Assembly (NCBI GenBank): GCA_016763755.1
Contig: JAESTD010000147.1
Span: forward strand, 1-35,118
DNA: 35,118 nt
Source: Mucilaginibacter sp.
Lineage (GTDB): Bacteria > Bacteroidota > Bacteroidia > Sphingobacteriales > Sphingobacteriaceae
Reading direction: 5' to 3'
A program made the translations under genes and the position numbers. The stretch's first letter is position 1; each line of letters begins with the position of its first letter. The notes under the pieces were generated by a model. The model saw nothing but the letters and a program-made list of their open reading frames with translations. It was not told the DNA's origin and ran no database searches. This document shows positions 1-7,752 of the stretch, in pieces.

Positions 1-458
1 TTCAAACATACGCGGGCCTGGCCAACAATTGCAGGTTGTATCACCATGTAAAACTCACCTATTAAACCGGCTGCCAATACCTGCTCGCCCACGCTCATCC
101 CGCCGATGGATATCTTTTTGCCCGGCAACTGTTTTAAACGGCGAACCTCATCTTCCAAACCACCCCTTATAATGCGCGGGCCGCCATCAACCTCTTCCAT
201 AGTAGTCGAAATTACAATGGTGTCGGTATTCTTTATACGATCTGCAAATTTATTACCACCTTCCGTTCCTGACCGGTTTTTGGCTACTTCCATCCAATAG
301 GGGTTAACTATCTCGTACATTTTACGCCCGGTAATGGTAAGGTCAACGTCTTTAAGCAAGTCGGCAAAGTATTCATGGATTTCTTCGTTTCCACTCAGCT
401 TAGTGTGGTCATAACAACCATCGATGCTGAAATTCATGGCGCAGATAACATTTCTCAT
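1..458 (-). CDS. Dihydrofolate reductase family protein (RibD C-terminal-like), partial
   Basis: The minus-strand reading frame begins at 458 with MRNVICAMNFSIDG, the usual opening of the DHFR/RibD-C-like family in which a core beta strand is followed by S-[IL]-DG. It stays open to the left edge, so about 152 residues are visible and the C-terminus is missing. Later stretches such as ISIGGMSVGEQVLAAGLIGE match the family's GG...L...GL.DE motif, which contributes to the nucleotide-binding fold. Proteins of this family are probably NAD(P)H-dependent reductases; most members have no assigned substrate, and this is unlikely to be the folate enzyme FolA. A good promoter lies directly upstream (483-513). 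Family call is strong, substrate unknown. Confidence 0.85.
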   Translation of the reverse strand, partial: MRNVICAMNFSIDGCYDHTKLSGNEEIHEYFADLLKDVDLTITGRKMYEIVNPYWMEVAKNRSGTEGGNKFADRIKNTDTIVISTTMEEVDGGPRIIRGGLEDEVRRLKQLPGKKISIGGMSVGEQVLAAGLIGEFYMVIQPAIVGQARVCL

Positions 459-482
459 TTTGTTGGTTCTTAGGTACAATAT

Positions 483-513
483 CAAAGATATAGCGCAAGT
501 TTATATACCCAAA
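483..513 (-). promoter_or_regulatory. Bacteroidota-type promoter of the DHFR-family gene
   Basis: On the minus strand there is TTTG (513-510), a 19-base spacer, then TATCTTTG (490-483), a full match to the Bacteroidota -33/-7 pattern TTTG and TAnnTTTG. The expected start point near 476 leaves a leader of about 18 bases before the ATG at 458. Confidence 0.65.
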
Positions 514-659
514 GGGAAATGACGGCAAATAAGAGGGGCATTTGCGCCAATATTTTAATAGAGGCTGTCTCTGGACTAATTCAGTTCTGTTTATTGGACT
601 ACATACATTATACCTGTACTAACGATATTTGACTATATTGAATTTATAAACCAATAACT

Positions 660-1088
660 ATGGCTGCATCTTCTGTAATTTATCAGCGTGAACTAACATT
701 GAGTCCCGACGAGTTTATTGACGTTTTAAAACGCAGCAGCCTCGCCGAACGCAGGCCTGTGGATGAATTTGAGCGTATTGAAGATATGCTGCAAAACGCA
801 AACCTTATTATTACTGCACGGGTGGACGGTAAGTTGATTGGTGTATCCCGCGCGTTAACTGATTTTGCTTTCTGTACCTACCTGTCCGACCTCGCGGTTG
901 ACGAGAATTACCAAAAGAAGGGTATTGGTGCCAAACTAATTTACGAGACAAAAAAACACGCTATAAAAGCAAAGCTGATCTTATTGGCTGCCCCTAAAGC
1001 AGTTAATTACTACCCTAAAACCGGGATGACCAGTTTTAGCCATTGTTTTTTGCTGGATGATATTAATGACATGAAGCTAAAGGATTAA
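660..1088 (+). CDS. GNAT family N-acetyltransferase
   Basis: This protein of 142 residues is a compact GNAT domain, the fold that transfers an acetyl group from acetyl-CoA to an amine. The acetyl-CoA pyrophosphate-binding motif A is visible as LAVDENYQKKGIGAKLI (around residues 76-92), with the Q-x-x-G-x-G core. A preceding beta strand (LIITARVDGKLIGVSRAL) is also typical. The end, YYPKTGMTSFSHCFLL, corresponds to the usual motif B tail. The length fits a single-domain GNAT and the protein should be cytoplasmic. The substrate cannot be told from sequence. It stands alone between a divergent reductase gene and a downstream dehydrogenase. The leader (about 200 bases) holds a TGGACTA direct repeat. 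Confidence 0.9.
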   Translation: MAASSVIYQRELTLSPDEFIDVLKRSSLAERRPVDEFERIEDMLQNANLIITARVDGKLIGVSRALTDFAFCTYLSDLAVDENYQKKGIGAKLIYETKKHAIKAKLILLAAPKAVNYYPKTGMTSFSHCFLLDDINDMKLKD

Positions 1089-1153
1089 ACGACCTGAGCT
1101 CTTAAACAAAGCAATTTGAGCTTTACAACAAAATCTACCTTTCGATGGTTGCC

Positions 1154-1161
1154 TAATTTTG
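1154..1161 (+). promoter_or_regulatory. Candidate -7 box upstream of the SDR gene
   Basis: TAATTTTG matches TAnnTTTG exactly and ends 22 bases before the ATG at 1184. No TTTG is found at the right distance upstream, so this is a half-supported promoter. Confidence 0.35.
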
Positions 1162-1183
1162 CTTTAACAAAAAACAAAAGATT

Positions 1184-2065
1184 ATGGCAAAAATATGGTT
1201 TATAACAGGAAGCTCCAGAGGATTAGGACGCAGCCTTACTGAAGCAGTTTTGGCAAATGGCGATAAAGTAGCCGCAACTGCCCGCAACATCGATAGCTTA
1301 AACGATCTTGTAGAAAAATACTCTGATGCAATTTATCCTGTCCAATTGGATGTAACTGATTATAAGCAGGTACATCAAGTTATTGATGATACCGTTGAGC
1401 ATTTCGGGCGGATAGATGTATTGGTGAACAATGCCGGCTTTGGTATCACCGGGGCGGTTGAGGCTTATAGTGATGAGCAAGTGCGCAGCCAGCTGGAAAC
1501 AAATTTATACGCACCTATCGAGATCACCCGTGCCGTGCTGCCTTATATGCGCAAGCAACGATCAGGGCATATCCTGCAGATCAGTTCTATTGGTGGCAGA
1601 GTAGGGAGTGGTGGCGTATCTATTTACCAGGCTGCAAAATTTGGATTGAGTGGTTTTAGCGAAGGTTTGGCAATCGAAGTAGCTGATTTTGATATAAAGG
1701 TTACCTGTATCGAGCCCGGCGGTTTCCGCACAGATTGGGCAGGAGACTCGATGACCTACGCGCCCGAAATTGAGGGGTACACTATGGTTAACAAACGCAT
1801 TGAGCAATTTAAAAGCGGCAGCTTTAAACCCATAGGCGACCCTGATAAGGCAGCTAAAGTGATGATCGATGTTGTGAGTATGCCCGAGCCTCCGCTGCAC
1901 CTGCTTTTAGGCAGCGAAGCTGTGGGTATCGTAAAACATTCTGAAGCAGCCAAGCTGCGTGAGCTGGAGAAATGGGAGCAAATCAGTTTATCTACGGATG
2001 CTGATGATGCAGAGAATTTCTTTGAGACAGAAGCCGGTAAACGTTTCCTAACTTTGAAGAAATAA
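1184..2065 (+). CDS. Short-chain dehydrogenase/reductase (SDR) family oxidoreductase
   Basis: This is a classical SDR of 293 residues, a Rossmann-fold NAD(P)-dependent oxidoreductase. The cofactor-binding TGSSRGLG motif is at residues 8-15, and NNAG is at 82-85. The catalytic residues are in place: Asn107, Ser135, Tyr148 and Lys152 (YQAAK). An EPGGFRTDW motif follows. The Arg at position 12 and a further Arg at 34 suggest NADP(H) preference, which is inference. It is somewhat longer at the C-terminus than the 250-residue core, as in many unassigned 'oxidoreductase' SDRs. A strong terminator (2071-2109) follows the stop, and the next gene is an AraC regulator that could control it. The substrate is unknown. 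Confidence 0.92.
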   Translation: MAKIWFITGSSRGLGRSLTEAVLANGDKVAATARNIDSLNDLVEKYSDAIYPVQLDVTDYKQVHQVIDDTVEHFGRIDVLVNNAGFGITGAVEAYSDEQVRSQLETNLYAPIEITRAVLPYMRKQRSGHILQISSIGGRVGSGGVSIYQAAKFGLSGFSEGLAIEVADFDIKVTCIEPGGFRTDWAGDSMTYAPEIEGYTMVNKRIEQFKSGSFKPIGDPDKAAKVMIDVVSMPEPPLHLLLGSEAVGIVKHSEAAKLRELEKWEQISLSTDADDAENFFETEAGKRFLTLKK

Positions 2066-2070
2066 TTGTG

Positions 2071-2109
2071 ATAAATGGCAGGGTTTGCACAGTCCTGCCA
2101 TTTATTTTT
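2071..2109 (+). terminator. Intrinsic terminator after the SDR gene
   Basis: A perfect 12-bp stem (ATAAATGGCAGG at 2071-2082, its complement at 2094-2105) with an 11-base loop is followed by a T run. It lies six bases after the SDR stop codon. Confidence 0.85.
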
Positions 2110-2132
2110 GAATGATTTTATTTTTGACTGAA

Positions 2133-2930
2133 ATGGCTTCAAGCGAAAGACCGATGATCGCGTATTCCTGCTACTATTCCCGCAGCAGGGAAGGCGAACA
2201 GTTTGTACCCGAGCATGTGTTTAGTTACCAGATCTCGGGCAGGTTCACCGTGAGTGACGGAGAACATACTAACGTCTTTAATGAAGGCGATTTCAGGTTT
2301 TTCAGGCGTAATAATCTCATTAAGTATGTCAAAGAGCCGCCTCCCGGTGGCGGCGAGTTTAAGTCGGTATCGGTATATCTTGATCAGGAAACGCTTCGCA
2401 ACTTTAGCATGCAGCATGGCTATAAGCCGTCCGTGCATCAACAGATCGAAACCATCGTAAAATTGAACCCGTATGTGCTCTACAAAAGCTTTATGGATTC
2501 GCTTGCGCCATATCGAGAAGAAGGTACTGAGATAAACCCTCAATTACAGCAGCTTAAAGTTAACGAGGCTATAATGATACTGCTGCAAACCCAACCACAA
2601 CTGGCCGATATACTTTTTGATTTTAGCGACCCCGGCAAAATAGACCTGGAAAGCTTTATGGAAAAGAACTTCCATTTTAATGTGCAGATGAAGCGATTTG
2701 CCTACTTAACCGGCCGTAGCCTGGCAACATTTAAGCGCGATTTCGAGAAGATCTTTAATACCACGCCGGGGAACTGGCTGCTGCACCGTCGTTTGCAGGA
2801 GGCTTATTACAAGATAAAAGAAAAGGGTCGTTCTGTTTCAGATGTTTATATGGATGTGGGTTTTGAAGACTTATCGCATTTCTCGTATGCATTCAAGAAC
2901 AAATTCGGGCTGGCTCCATCAAAAATCTGA
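2133..2930 (+). CDS. AraC family transcriptional regulator
   Basis: The C-terminal part (about residues 165-265) is an AraC/XylS DNA-binding region with two helix-turn-helix units. The second carries the hallmark VSDVYMDVGFEDLSHFSYAFKNKFGLAPS. The N-terminal part (GRFTVSDGEHTNVFNEGDFRFFRR) looks like a small cupin-type sensing domain. I chose the ATG at 2133, giving 265 residues. The in-frame ATG at 2112 is possible but lies directly against the terminator of the SDR gene, leaving no room for a leader, and a TATTTTTG box (2119-2126) lies between the two ATGs. The ligand is unknown; control of the adjacent SDR gene is a guess from position. Confidence 0.88.
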   Translation: MASSERPMIAYSCYYSRSREGEQFVPEHVFSYQISGRFTVSDGEHTNVFNEGDFRFFRRNNLIKYVKEPPPGGGEFKSVSVYLDQETLRNFSMQHGYKPSVHQQIETIVKLNPYVLYKSFMDSLAPYREEGTEINPQLQQLKVNEAIMILLQTQPQLADILFDFSDPGKIDLESFMEKNFHFNVQMKRFAYLTGRSLATFKRDFEKIFNTTPGNWLLHRRLQEAYYKIKEKGRSVSDVYMDVGFEDLSHFSYAFKNKFGLAPSKI

Positions 2931-3004
2931 GAAATTTCTACAATCATTTGCATTAAATAAACGTTAATTAATCGTACATTTAATGTTATCTGATTGTTAA
3001 ACCA

Positions 3005-4198
3005 ATGCGAGCTTTTTTTTGCTTTTTCCTGATACTCAGCTTTGTGCTATCCGCGACTTTTGTTTGCGGACAGGAGAAACAAATACGCGTTGATTTTTAT
3101 AAAGATCCCTTTATTGTCAACTCAGATCGATCAATAGAAATTACTTTACCTCAATCGCCTGCAGCAAAAGAATTGCAGCAGGCTCAACAGAAAATAGAGG
3201 CTGGTAACTATCAACCATTAATTGATTCCCTCATTGCTTACAAAACAGAGCATCATCTTAACGATTGGCTGTATTACCAATTAATACGCCGTGTAGCACA
3301 AGAAATATCGCCTAAAGAAGATAACTATGCCCGTTATACTTTCTACAAATGGTTTATACTGAATCACTCGGGATACGATGCACGTTTAGCCTTATCACAA
3401 AACAGGGTGATCTTTTATGTATATAACAACGAGGATATAAAAGACATTCCATATTTTATGGTGGATGGCAAGCAGTTTGTTTGTTTAAACATCCACGATT
3501 ACGGCAACGCCAACCTTAACGATGATCCACCAATTCCGGTTGCGCTATCTATGTCCCCGGCAATAAAACCTTTCTCTTACAAAGTGACCATGATGCCTGA
3601 TTTTCGTCCGGATAGGGATGTAGAGAAAGATTTGTCGTTTCAATACGCTCACAAAACCTACCACTTTAAAATAAAAGTAAATGCCGATCAGCAAAAGGCG
3701 TTTATCAACTATCCGGGAGTGGATTTTGGAACTTACTTTAACATCCCCTTAAGTAAAGAAACTTATGGTTCACTGATCCCGATCCTTAAAAAGAATATCA
3801 AAGGTATGGATGAGAAAAAAGGAGTGGATTACCTGATGCGTTTTACCCGCTATGCCTTCCTGTATGAGGATGATGAACAGAATTATGGCAAAGAAAAGCG
3901 GTTATCGCCGGGCGAGACCCTTGCATCCAAATATAGCGATTGCGACGACCGCGCAGCATTATTCTTTTATCTGGTAAAAGAGATCTACAACTTACCCATG
4001 ATCGCTTTGCTTTACCCAACGCACATCACCATGGCCGTAGGTTTTGATAAGCCAATAGGAGAGCCTATTGTGTACAACGGCAAGATCTATTCAGTGTGCG
4101 AACCAACCCCACAAGCTGAAGACTTGAGCATCGGCCAGTTAGCTGCGAAATTAAAAAGTGTGCCTTTTCAAGTGGTTTACGCTTACGAACCGAGGTAA
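3005..4198 (+). CDS. Secreted transglutaminase-like (papain-fold) protein
   Basis: The protein (397 residues) opens with a Sec signal peptide (hydrophobic to about residue 20, cleavage near VCGQ), so it is probably periplasmic. The C-terminal third carries a transglutaminase-like core: Cys313 in KYSDCDDRAALF, His340 in PTHITMAVGF, and an acidic residue, Glu366, in VCEPT. This order (Cys-His-acid) is that of the papain/transglutaminase superfamily, whose bacterial members are often cysteine peptidases or amidases, not cross-linkers. The middle part is beta-rich with no recognised domain. It stands alone and its stop is only three bases from the convergent gene. Function unknown; fold call is good. 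Confidence 0.75.
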   Translation: MRAFFCFFLILSFVLSATFVCGQEKQIRVDFYKDPFIVNSDRSIEITLPQSPAAKELQQAQQKIEAGNYQPLIDSLIAYKTEHHLNDWLYYQLIRRVAQEISPKEDNYARYTFYKWFILNHSGYDARLALSQNRVIFYVYNNEDIKDIPYFMVDGKQFVCLNIHDYGNANLNDDPPIPVALSMSPAIKPFSYKVTMMPDFRPDRDVEKDLSFQYAHKTYHFKIKVNADQQKAFINYPGVDFGTYFNIPLSKETYGSLIPILKKNIKGMDEKKGVDYLMRFTRYAFLYEDDEQNYGKEKRLSPGETLASKYSDCDDRAALFFYLVKEIYNLPMIALLYPTHITMAVGFDKPIGEPIVYNGKIYSVCEPTPQAEDLSIGQLAAKLKSVPFQVVYAYEPR

Positions 4199-4201
4199 AT
4201 C

Positions 4202-5143
4202 TTACATAAAATTATCGCTTTCACGATAAGCTTGTATTACGCGCTGTTCACCTTCTTTGCCCGGGCGAGAGTTGCCATGCTCCATGCCTAAAACGCCTTT
4301 GTAACCTTTCTCGTGCAAAAACTTAAAGATGTTCTTGTAATTCACTTCGCCGGTGGTAGGTTCGTTGCGGCCGGGATTATCACCTATTTGGAAATAGCCG
4401 ATCTCATCCCAGGTAAGTTTGATGTTGTTGATCATGTTACCTTCGTTTTTGGCCATGTGATACATATCGTATAAGATCTTGCAAGATGGACTGTTTACCC
4501 CTTTACATATCATATAAGTTTGTGCAGAGGTACGCAGGTAAAGGTCGGGCGTATCGCTCAATGGCTCCAGCACCATCACGATGCCGTGCGGCTCCAATAT
4601 CTCGGCTCCTTTGCGTAGCGCCGTAATCACGTTGGCATTCTGAATATCCAAAGGCAGGTTACGTTGAAAATCTCCCGGAACAACTGTCGCCAGTTTACCA
4701 CCACATCGTTTTGATACTTCAACGGCCTGGCGGCAGCCTCTTAAAAATATATCGATATATTCCTGCTTACCGGCTGCTAAAGTGTTGGCACCGTTGCCGC
4801 CTTTATCCACCACAAAGACACCCATTTGCATGCCCAATTTTGAGAGCAGGTTACCTATTTTCTCCTGCTCGGCAGGCGAGCGACCGGCCATGCCATTGTC
4901 TTCAATAGAACGGAAACCCTGGTCGTACATAAAATTGATCTGATCGAGGAAATCATTACCGGCCGAGTTTTTAAACATTCCATCGTGCGGGGCATAATTA
5001 AGGTTAAACGTTTTACCGGCAACATCCGTAGTCACGGCAACATCATTATTGCAGCTTGCGGCTGTACTGCCCAAAACGGCGTTACCTGTTAATACTGCAC
5101 CGGCGGCAAGCGCGCTGTTCTTTAAAAAACTGCCTCTGTTCAT
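4202..5143 (-). CDS. Hydroxypyruvate isomerase-like / sugar phosphate isomerase TIM-barrel protein, exported
   Basis: This protein of 313 residues has an N-terminal export signal (NRGSFLKNSALAAGAVLTG, Tat-like in layout but without a twin Arg) and then an AP-endonuclease-2-type TIM barrel. Candidate metal ligands are visible: Glu in MVLEPLSD, Asp and His in ILYDMYHMA, Asp in FQIGDNPGR and Glu in LGMEHGNSR. The GDNPGR and EHG motifs are typical of the Hyi (hydroxypyruvate isomerase) branch, but Bacteroidota carry many relatives acting on varied ketose or inositol substrates. It lies 75 bases downstream of an MFS exporter on the same strand, so the two may be cotranscribed. The specific reaction is not known. 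Confidence 0.8.
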   Translation of the reverse strand: MNRGSFLKNSALAAGAVLTGNAVLGSTAASCNNDVAVTTDVAGKTFNLNYAPHDGMFKNSAGNDFLDQINFMYDQGFRSIEDNGMAGRSPAEQEKIGNLLSKLGMQMGVFVVDKGGNGANTLAAGKQEYIDIFLRGCRQAVEVSKRCGGKLATVVPGDFQRNLPLDIQNANVITALRKGAEILEPHGIVMVLEPLSDTPDLYLRTSAQTYMICKGVNSPSCKILYDMYHMAKNEGNMINNIKLTWDEIGYFQIGDNPGRNEPTTGEVNYKNIFKFLHEKGYKGVLGMEHGNSRPGKEGEQRVIQAYRESDNFM

Positions 5144-5218
5144 GGTATGGTTTTAAATAGGTTAATAAGCGGCTGTAATATCACATTTTTTATGATGATT
5201 ACTATGCGGTACTGTGAT

Positions 5219-6781
5219 TTATTCTGCCGATGATCTGTTAGTTTGCTGTTTTACAGCGCTATTCCTGATAAAAAATAAAGCCATTAAAGCACCGGTAAAA
5301 GCAAGCAAAGCCGAGATACGCATAACGTTGCCATAAGCCGAAATAAAGCTTTGTTTATAAGCCTTTTTTATAGTTTGTTTTTCGCTTCGCGGGATATTTT
5401 TCGGTGGTTTGGCGTTGCCGAGGTTACTGCTTTGATGCAAGACTTCTTGTTTGGTGTTACCTGATAGTTGTACATTTTTTAGCTCTGTTTGTAATGCACC
5501 CGAGAAAAATACAACCGCCAGTGCCCCCAATATCGCGTTAGCAAAAACATTGGCTACACGCGTGATAGCATTATTAACCCCCGACGCCACGCCAGAAAAA
5601 TGTTCACTTACCGACCCCATTACTGCAGCAGTTAATGGCGACACCGTGAATGACATGCCGGTACCAAACAAAACGATACCCGGAAAAAATGTCGTCAAGT
5701 AGTCGGACGGCCCGTTGGTTTGTTTTACAAACGAGAGTACCAACAGCCCGAGGCCTGCCAGGGTAGGGCCACCTATCAAAAATAACCTCGGCCCGTGCTT
5801 GTCAGCTAAAGCGCCGGCAAAACGGGCAATGCTGATCATCAGCAAGGTAAACGGCAAAAATGTTAAACCCGATTGCAGTTGACTGTAACCCTGTACCTGC
5901 ACCATGTTTAAACCCAAAAACAGCATACCCGCGCCAAGGCCTGCATACAGGAACAGTGTAAGCAGGTTAGCCCCGCTAAAAGTCATATTTTTAAAAAGCT
6001 GCAAGGGCATCATAGGATGTTTGCTTTTCTTCTCGATAATCACGAAAACAAAAAGCAACACAATACCGGTAGAAAGTGAGCCATACACCTGCCAGTGCTG
6101 AAAACCTAAGGCTGGCATCCGCAGAAAACCAAACGTTAAAGTAGCTAAGCCCAAAGCTATGGTCGTTGCTCCCCAAATATCTATTGCAGAGCCTTCGTCG
6201 GCTTCGCGACTTTCAGCAACTTGTTTCCAGAGGATGATGAGTGCTGCTACACCGATTGGGATATTGATGAAAAAGATATACCGCCATAAACCTGCATCCG
6301 CAAAAGCGCCGCCTAAAATTGGCCCGCCCATGGTAACTACGGTTGTAAACGCCGACCACGTGCCGATGGCCTTGCCGCGTTCTTTGGCGTTGATAGAAGA
6401 GGAGATAAGCGATAAACTTCCTGGTATCATAAACGCCCCACCCAAGCCTTGTAACACCCTGAAAATAATTAACCAGGTAACATCCACAGCAAAGCCGCAG
6501 GCGGCCGAACCGCAGATAAAAACAAATATCCCGGCCATGAAAACCTTCTTGCGACCAAGTTTATCGCCCAGCGAGCCACCGATAATAATAAGTGCGGCAA
6601 GTATCAGTAAATAGGCGTTAAGTAACCAGAAAAGATCTGTAGCGCCTGCATTTAGGTTTTTTTGCAAGGCTGGCAAAACTACGTTTAACGCCGTGCCATC
6701 AATAAATGCCATGGCTGATGCCATTATGCATGACACCATTATCCATTTGCCGGCCTTACTGCTTAACGCTACCGTTGCCAT
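5219..6781 (-). CDS. MFS transporter, DHA2 family (14 transmembrane segments)
   Basis: The protein has 520 residues, about 14 hydrophobic segments and the classic MFS motif A variant GGSLGDKLGRKKVF between helices 2 and 3, plus the antiporter motif C region (VVTMGGPILGGAFAD). Opening residues DGTALNVVLPALQ match motif D1 of the 14-helix DHA2 family (EmrB/QacA). Such proteins are proton-driven exporters of drugs or hydrophobic compounds in the inner membrane. No membrane-fusion partner (EmrA) is adjacent. A loop of about 50 polar residues precedes the last helix. It is divergent from the sigma factor gene at 6948, with 166 bases between them. Substrate unknown. Confidence 0.93.
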   Translation of the reverse strand: MATVALSSKAGKWIMVSCIMASAMAFIDGTALNVVLPALQKNLNAGATDLFWLLNAYLLILAALIIIGGSLGDKLGRKKVFMAGIFVFICGSAACGFAVDVTWLIIFRVLQGLGGAFMIPGSLSLISSSINAKERGKAIGTWSAFTTVVTMGGPILGGAFADAGLWRYIFFINIPIGVAALIILWKQVAESREADEGSAIDIWGATTIALGLATLTFGFLRMPALGFQHWQVYGSLSTGIVLLFVFVIIEKKSKHPMMPLQLFKNMTFSGANLLTLFLYAGLGAGMLFLGLNMVQVQGYSQLQSGLTFLPFTLLMISIARFAGALADKHGPRLFLIGGPTLAGLGLLVLSFVKQTNGPSDYLTTFFPGIVLFGTGMSFTVSPLTAAVMGSVSEHFSGVASGVNNAITRVANVFANAILGALAVVFFSGALQTELKNVQLSGNTKQEVLHQSSNLGNAKPPKNIPRSEKQTIKKAYKQSFISAYGNVMRISALLAFTGALMALFFIRNSAVKQQTNRSSAE

Positions 6782-6947
6782 AGATTAATAATTGTTTAAC
6801 TAACAGATTGTTTTGTTGCCATTTTATCTTACCCCGAAGGTGTCTCCGGATTTTTACAACCATTTACACTAAGGTATTTTAAATTTCAAATAAACTTTGT
6901 AATTATGCCTTACCAATTTTAATCAATAAATAACTTTCATCTTCGCT

Positions 6948-7535
6948 ATGCACCCACTGAAGGAATATCAGATGTGGCCCGATGCCGACTTGCTTAGTTT
7001 GCTGCGGGATGATGACCGCATGGCCTTTGAGGTGATCTACAATAAGTATTCGCCCAAAGTTTATGCAGTTGCGTACAATCTGTTCCGCGATAAGGATGTG
7101 TGCGAAGACCTTGTGCAGGAGTTATTTGTTGATCTCTGGGCCAAGCGTTCATCACTTAATATTTCGTCATTAGAATGGTACCTAAAAGTTGCTATTAAGA
7201 ACAGGGTGCTGATGTATATCCGGGCAAAGAAAGCTACTTTAGATCTTTCGGCTATCGCCATGCTTACCGAGCGATATTCAACAGATAGCAAAGTATTGCA
7301 AAGCGACATCTCAGCCATACTGGAAGAGAACGTTGGCCGCCTGCCGGATCGTTGTCGCGAAATATTTACGCTAAGTCGTAAAGAATATCTCACCAACAAA
7401 GAGATCGCCCTGCGGTTAAATATCTCTGTTAAAACTGTTGAGAACCAAATGACCATTGCCCTGCGCCATCTGCGTACCGGCCTTACCGATTATCTGCCCG
7501 CCATTACTGCTGCATTGTTGCTGCAATTATTCTGA
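6948..7535 (+). CDS. ECF RNA polymerase sigma factor, Bacteroidota FecI-like family
   Basis: This sigma factor of 195 residues has region 2 (about residues 22-90, with YSPKVYAVAYNLFRDKDVCEDLVQELFVDLW) and region 4 (about 125-180, with LPDRCREIFTLSRKEYLTNKEIALRLNISVKTVENQ). It ends in a short hydrophobic tail (ITAALLLQLF), a feature common in the large Bacteroidota set of ECF sigma factors. It directs RNA polymerase to the promoter of the downstream transport genes once released by its anti-sigma factor. Neighbouring fecR and STN-containing susC genes complete a transmembrane signalling chain. The 217-base gap before fecR is unusually long and holds a palindromic repeat. Confidence 0.95.
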   Translation: MHPLKEYQMWPDADLLSLLRDDDRMAFEVIYNKYSPKVYAVAYNLFRDKDVCEDLVQELFVDLWAKRSSLNISSLEWYLKVAIKNRVLMYIRAKKATLDLSAIAMLTERYSTDSKVLQSDISAILEENVGRLPDRCREIFTLSRKEYLTNKEIALRLNISVKTVENQMTIALRHLRTGLTDYLPAITAALLLQLF

Positions 7536-7557
7536 TACAAATTTGTCAATAGATTCT

Positions 7558-7662
7558 GTTCATTGCCGTTGGCTTTAGCCAACGGCTAACGTAAGTTCAT
7601 CTTTGGCTAAGGCCATTACAGTCCCTGCGACGTTCCGTTGGCTGAAGCCAGCGGCAATGAAC
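7558..7662. repeat. REP-like nested inverted repeat between sigma and anti-sigma genes
   Basis: Two 28-base arms (7558-7585 and 7635-7662) are inverted copies of each other with two differences, separated by 49 bases. Each arm contains its own dyad, CCGTTGGCT...AGCCAACGG in the left arm. This arm-with-inner-palindrome layout is that of REP/BIME elements. No REP-associated transposase is in the window. Confidence 0.75.
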
Positions 7663-7752
7663 GCAAACCGGGATTGTTTTTAAAATCTTAAAAATATTTC
7701 ACGCTGACTTAGGGGGTAGGCCCGTGCACAGCATCTTACACCTATAAACCGA

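Noticed and set aside
2103..2126. Two TATTTTTG boxes as promoters of the AraC regulator
   Set aside because: Neither has a TTTG at the right distance, one lies inside the terminator T run and the other leaves almost no leader; kept only as a remark on start choice.
1562..2142. Two minus-strand open frames of 112 and 128 residues opposite the SDR gene
   Set aside because: The SDR frame has complete catalytic motifs; the opposite frames have no recognisable domain, start signals or promoter.
6159..6614. A 151-residue open frame on the plus strand inside the MFS transporter gene
   Set aside because: It is antisense to well-conserved membrane-protein codons, has low-complexity Pro/Ile/Ala-rich sequence and matches no family; it is a by-product of the transporter's codon use.
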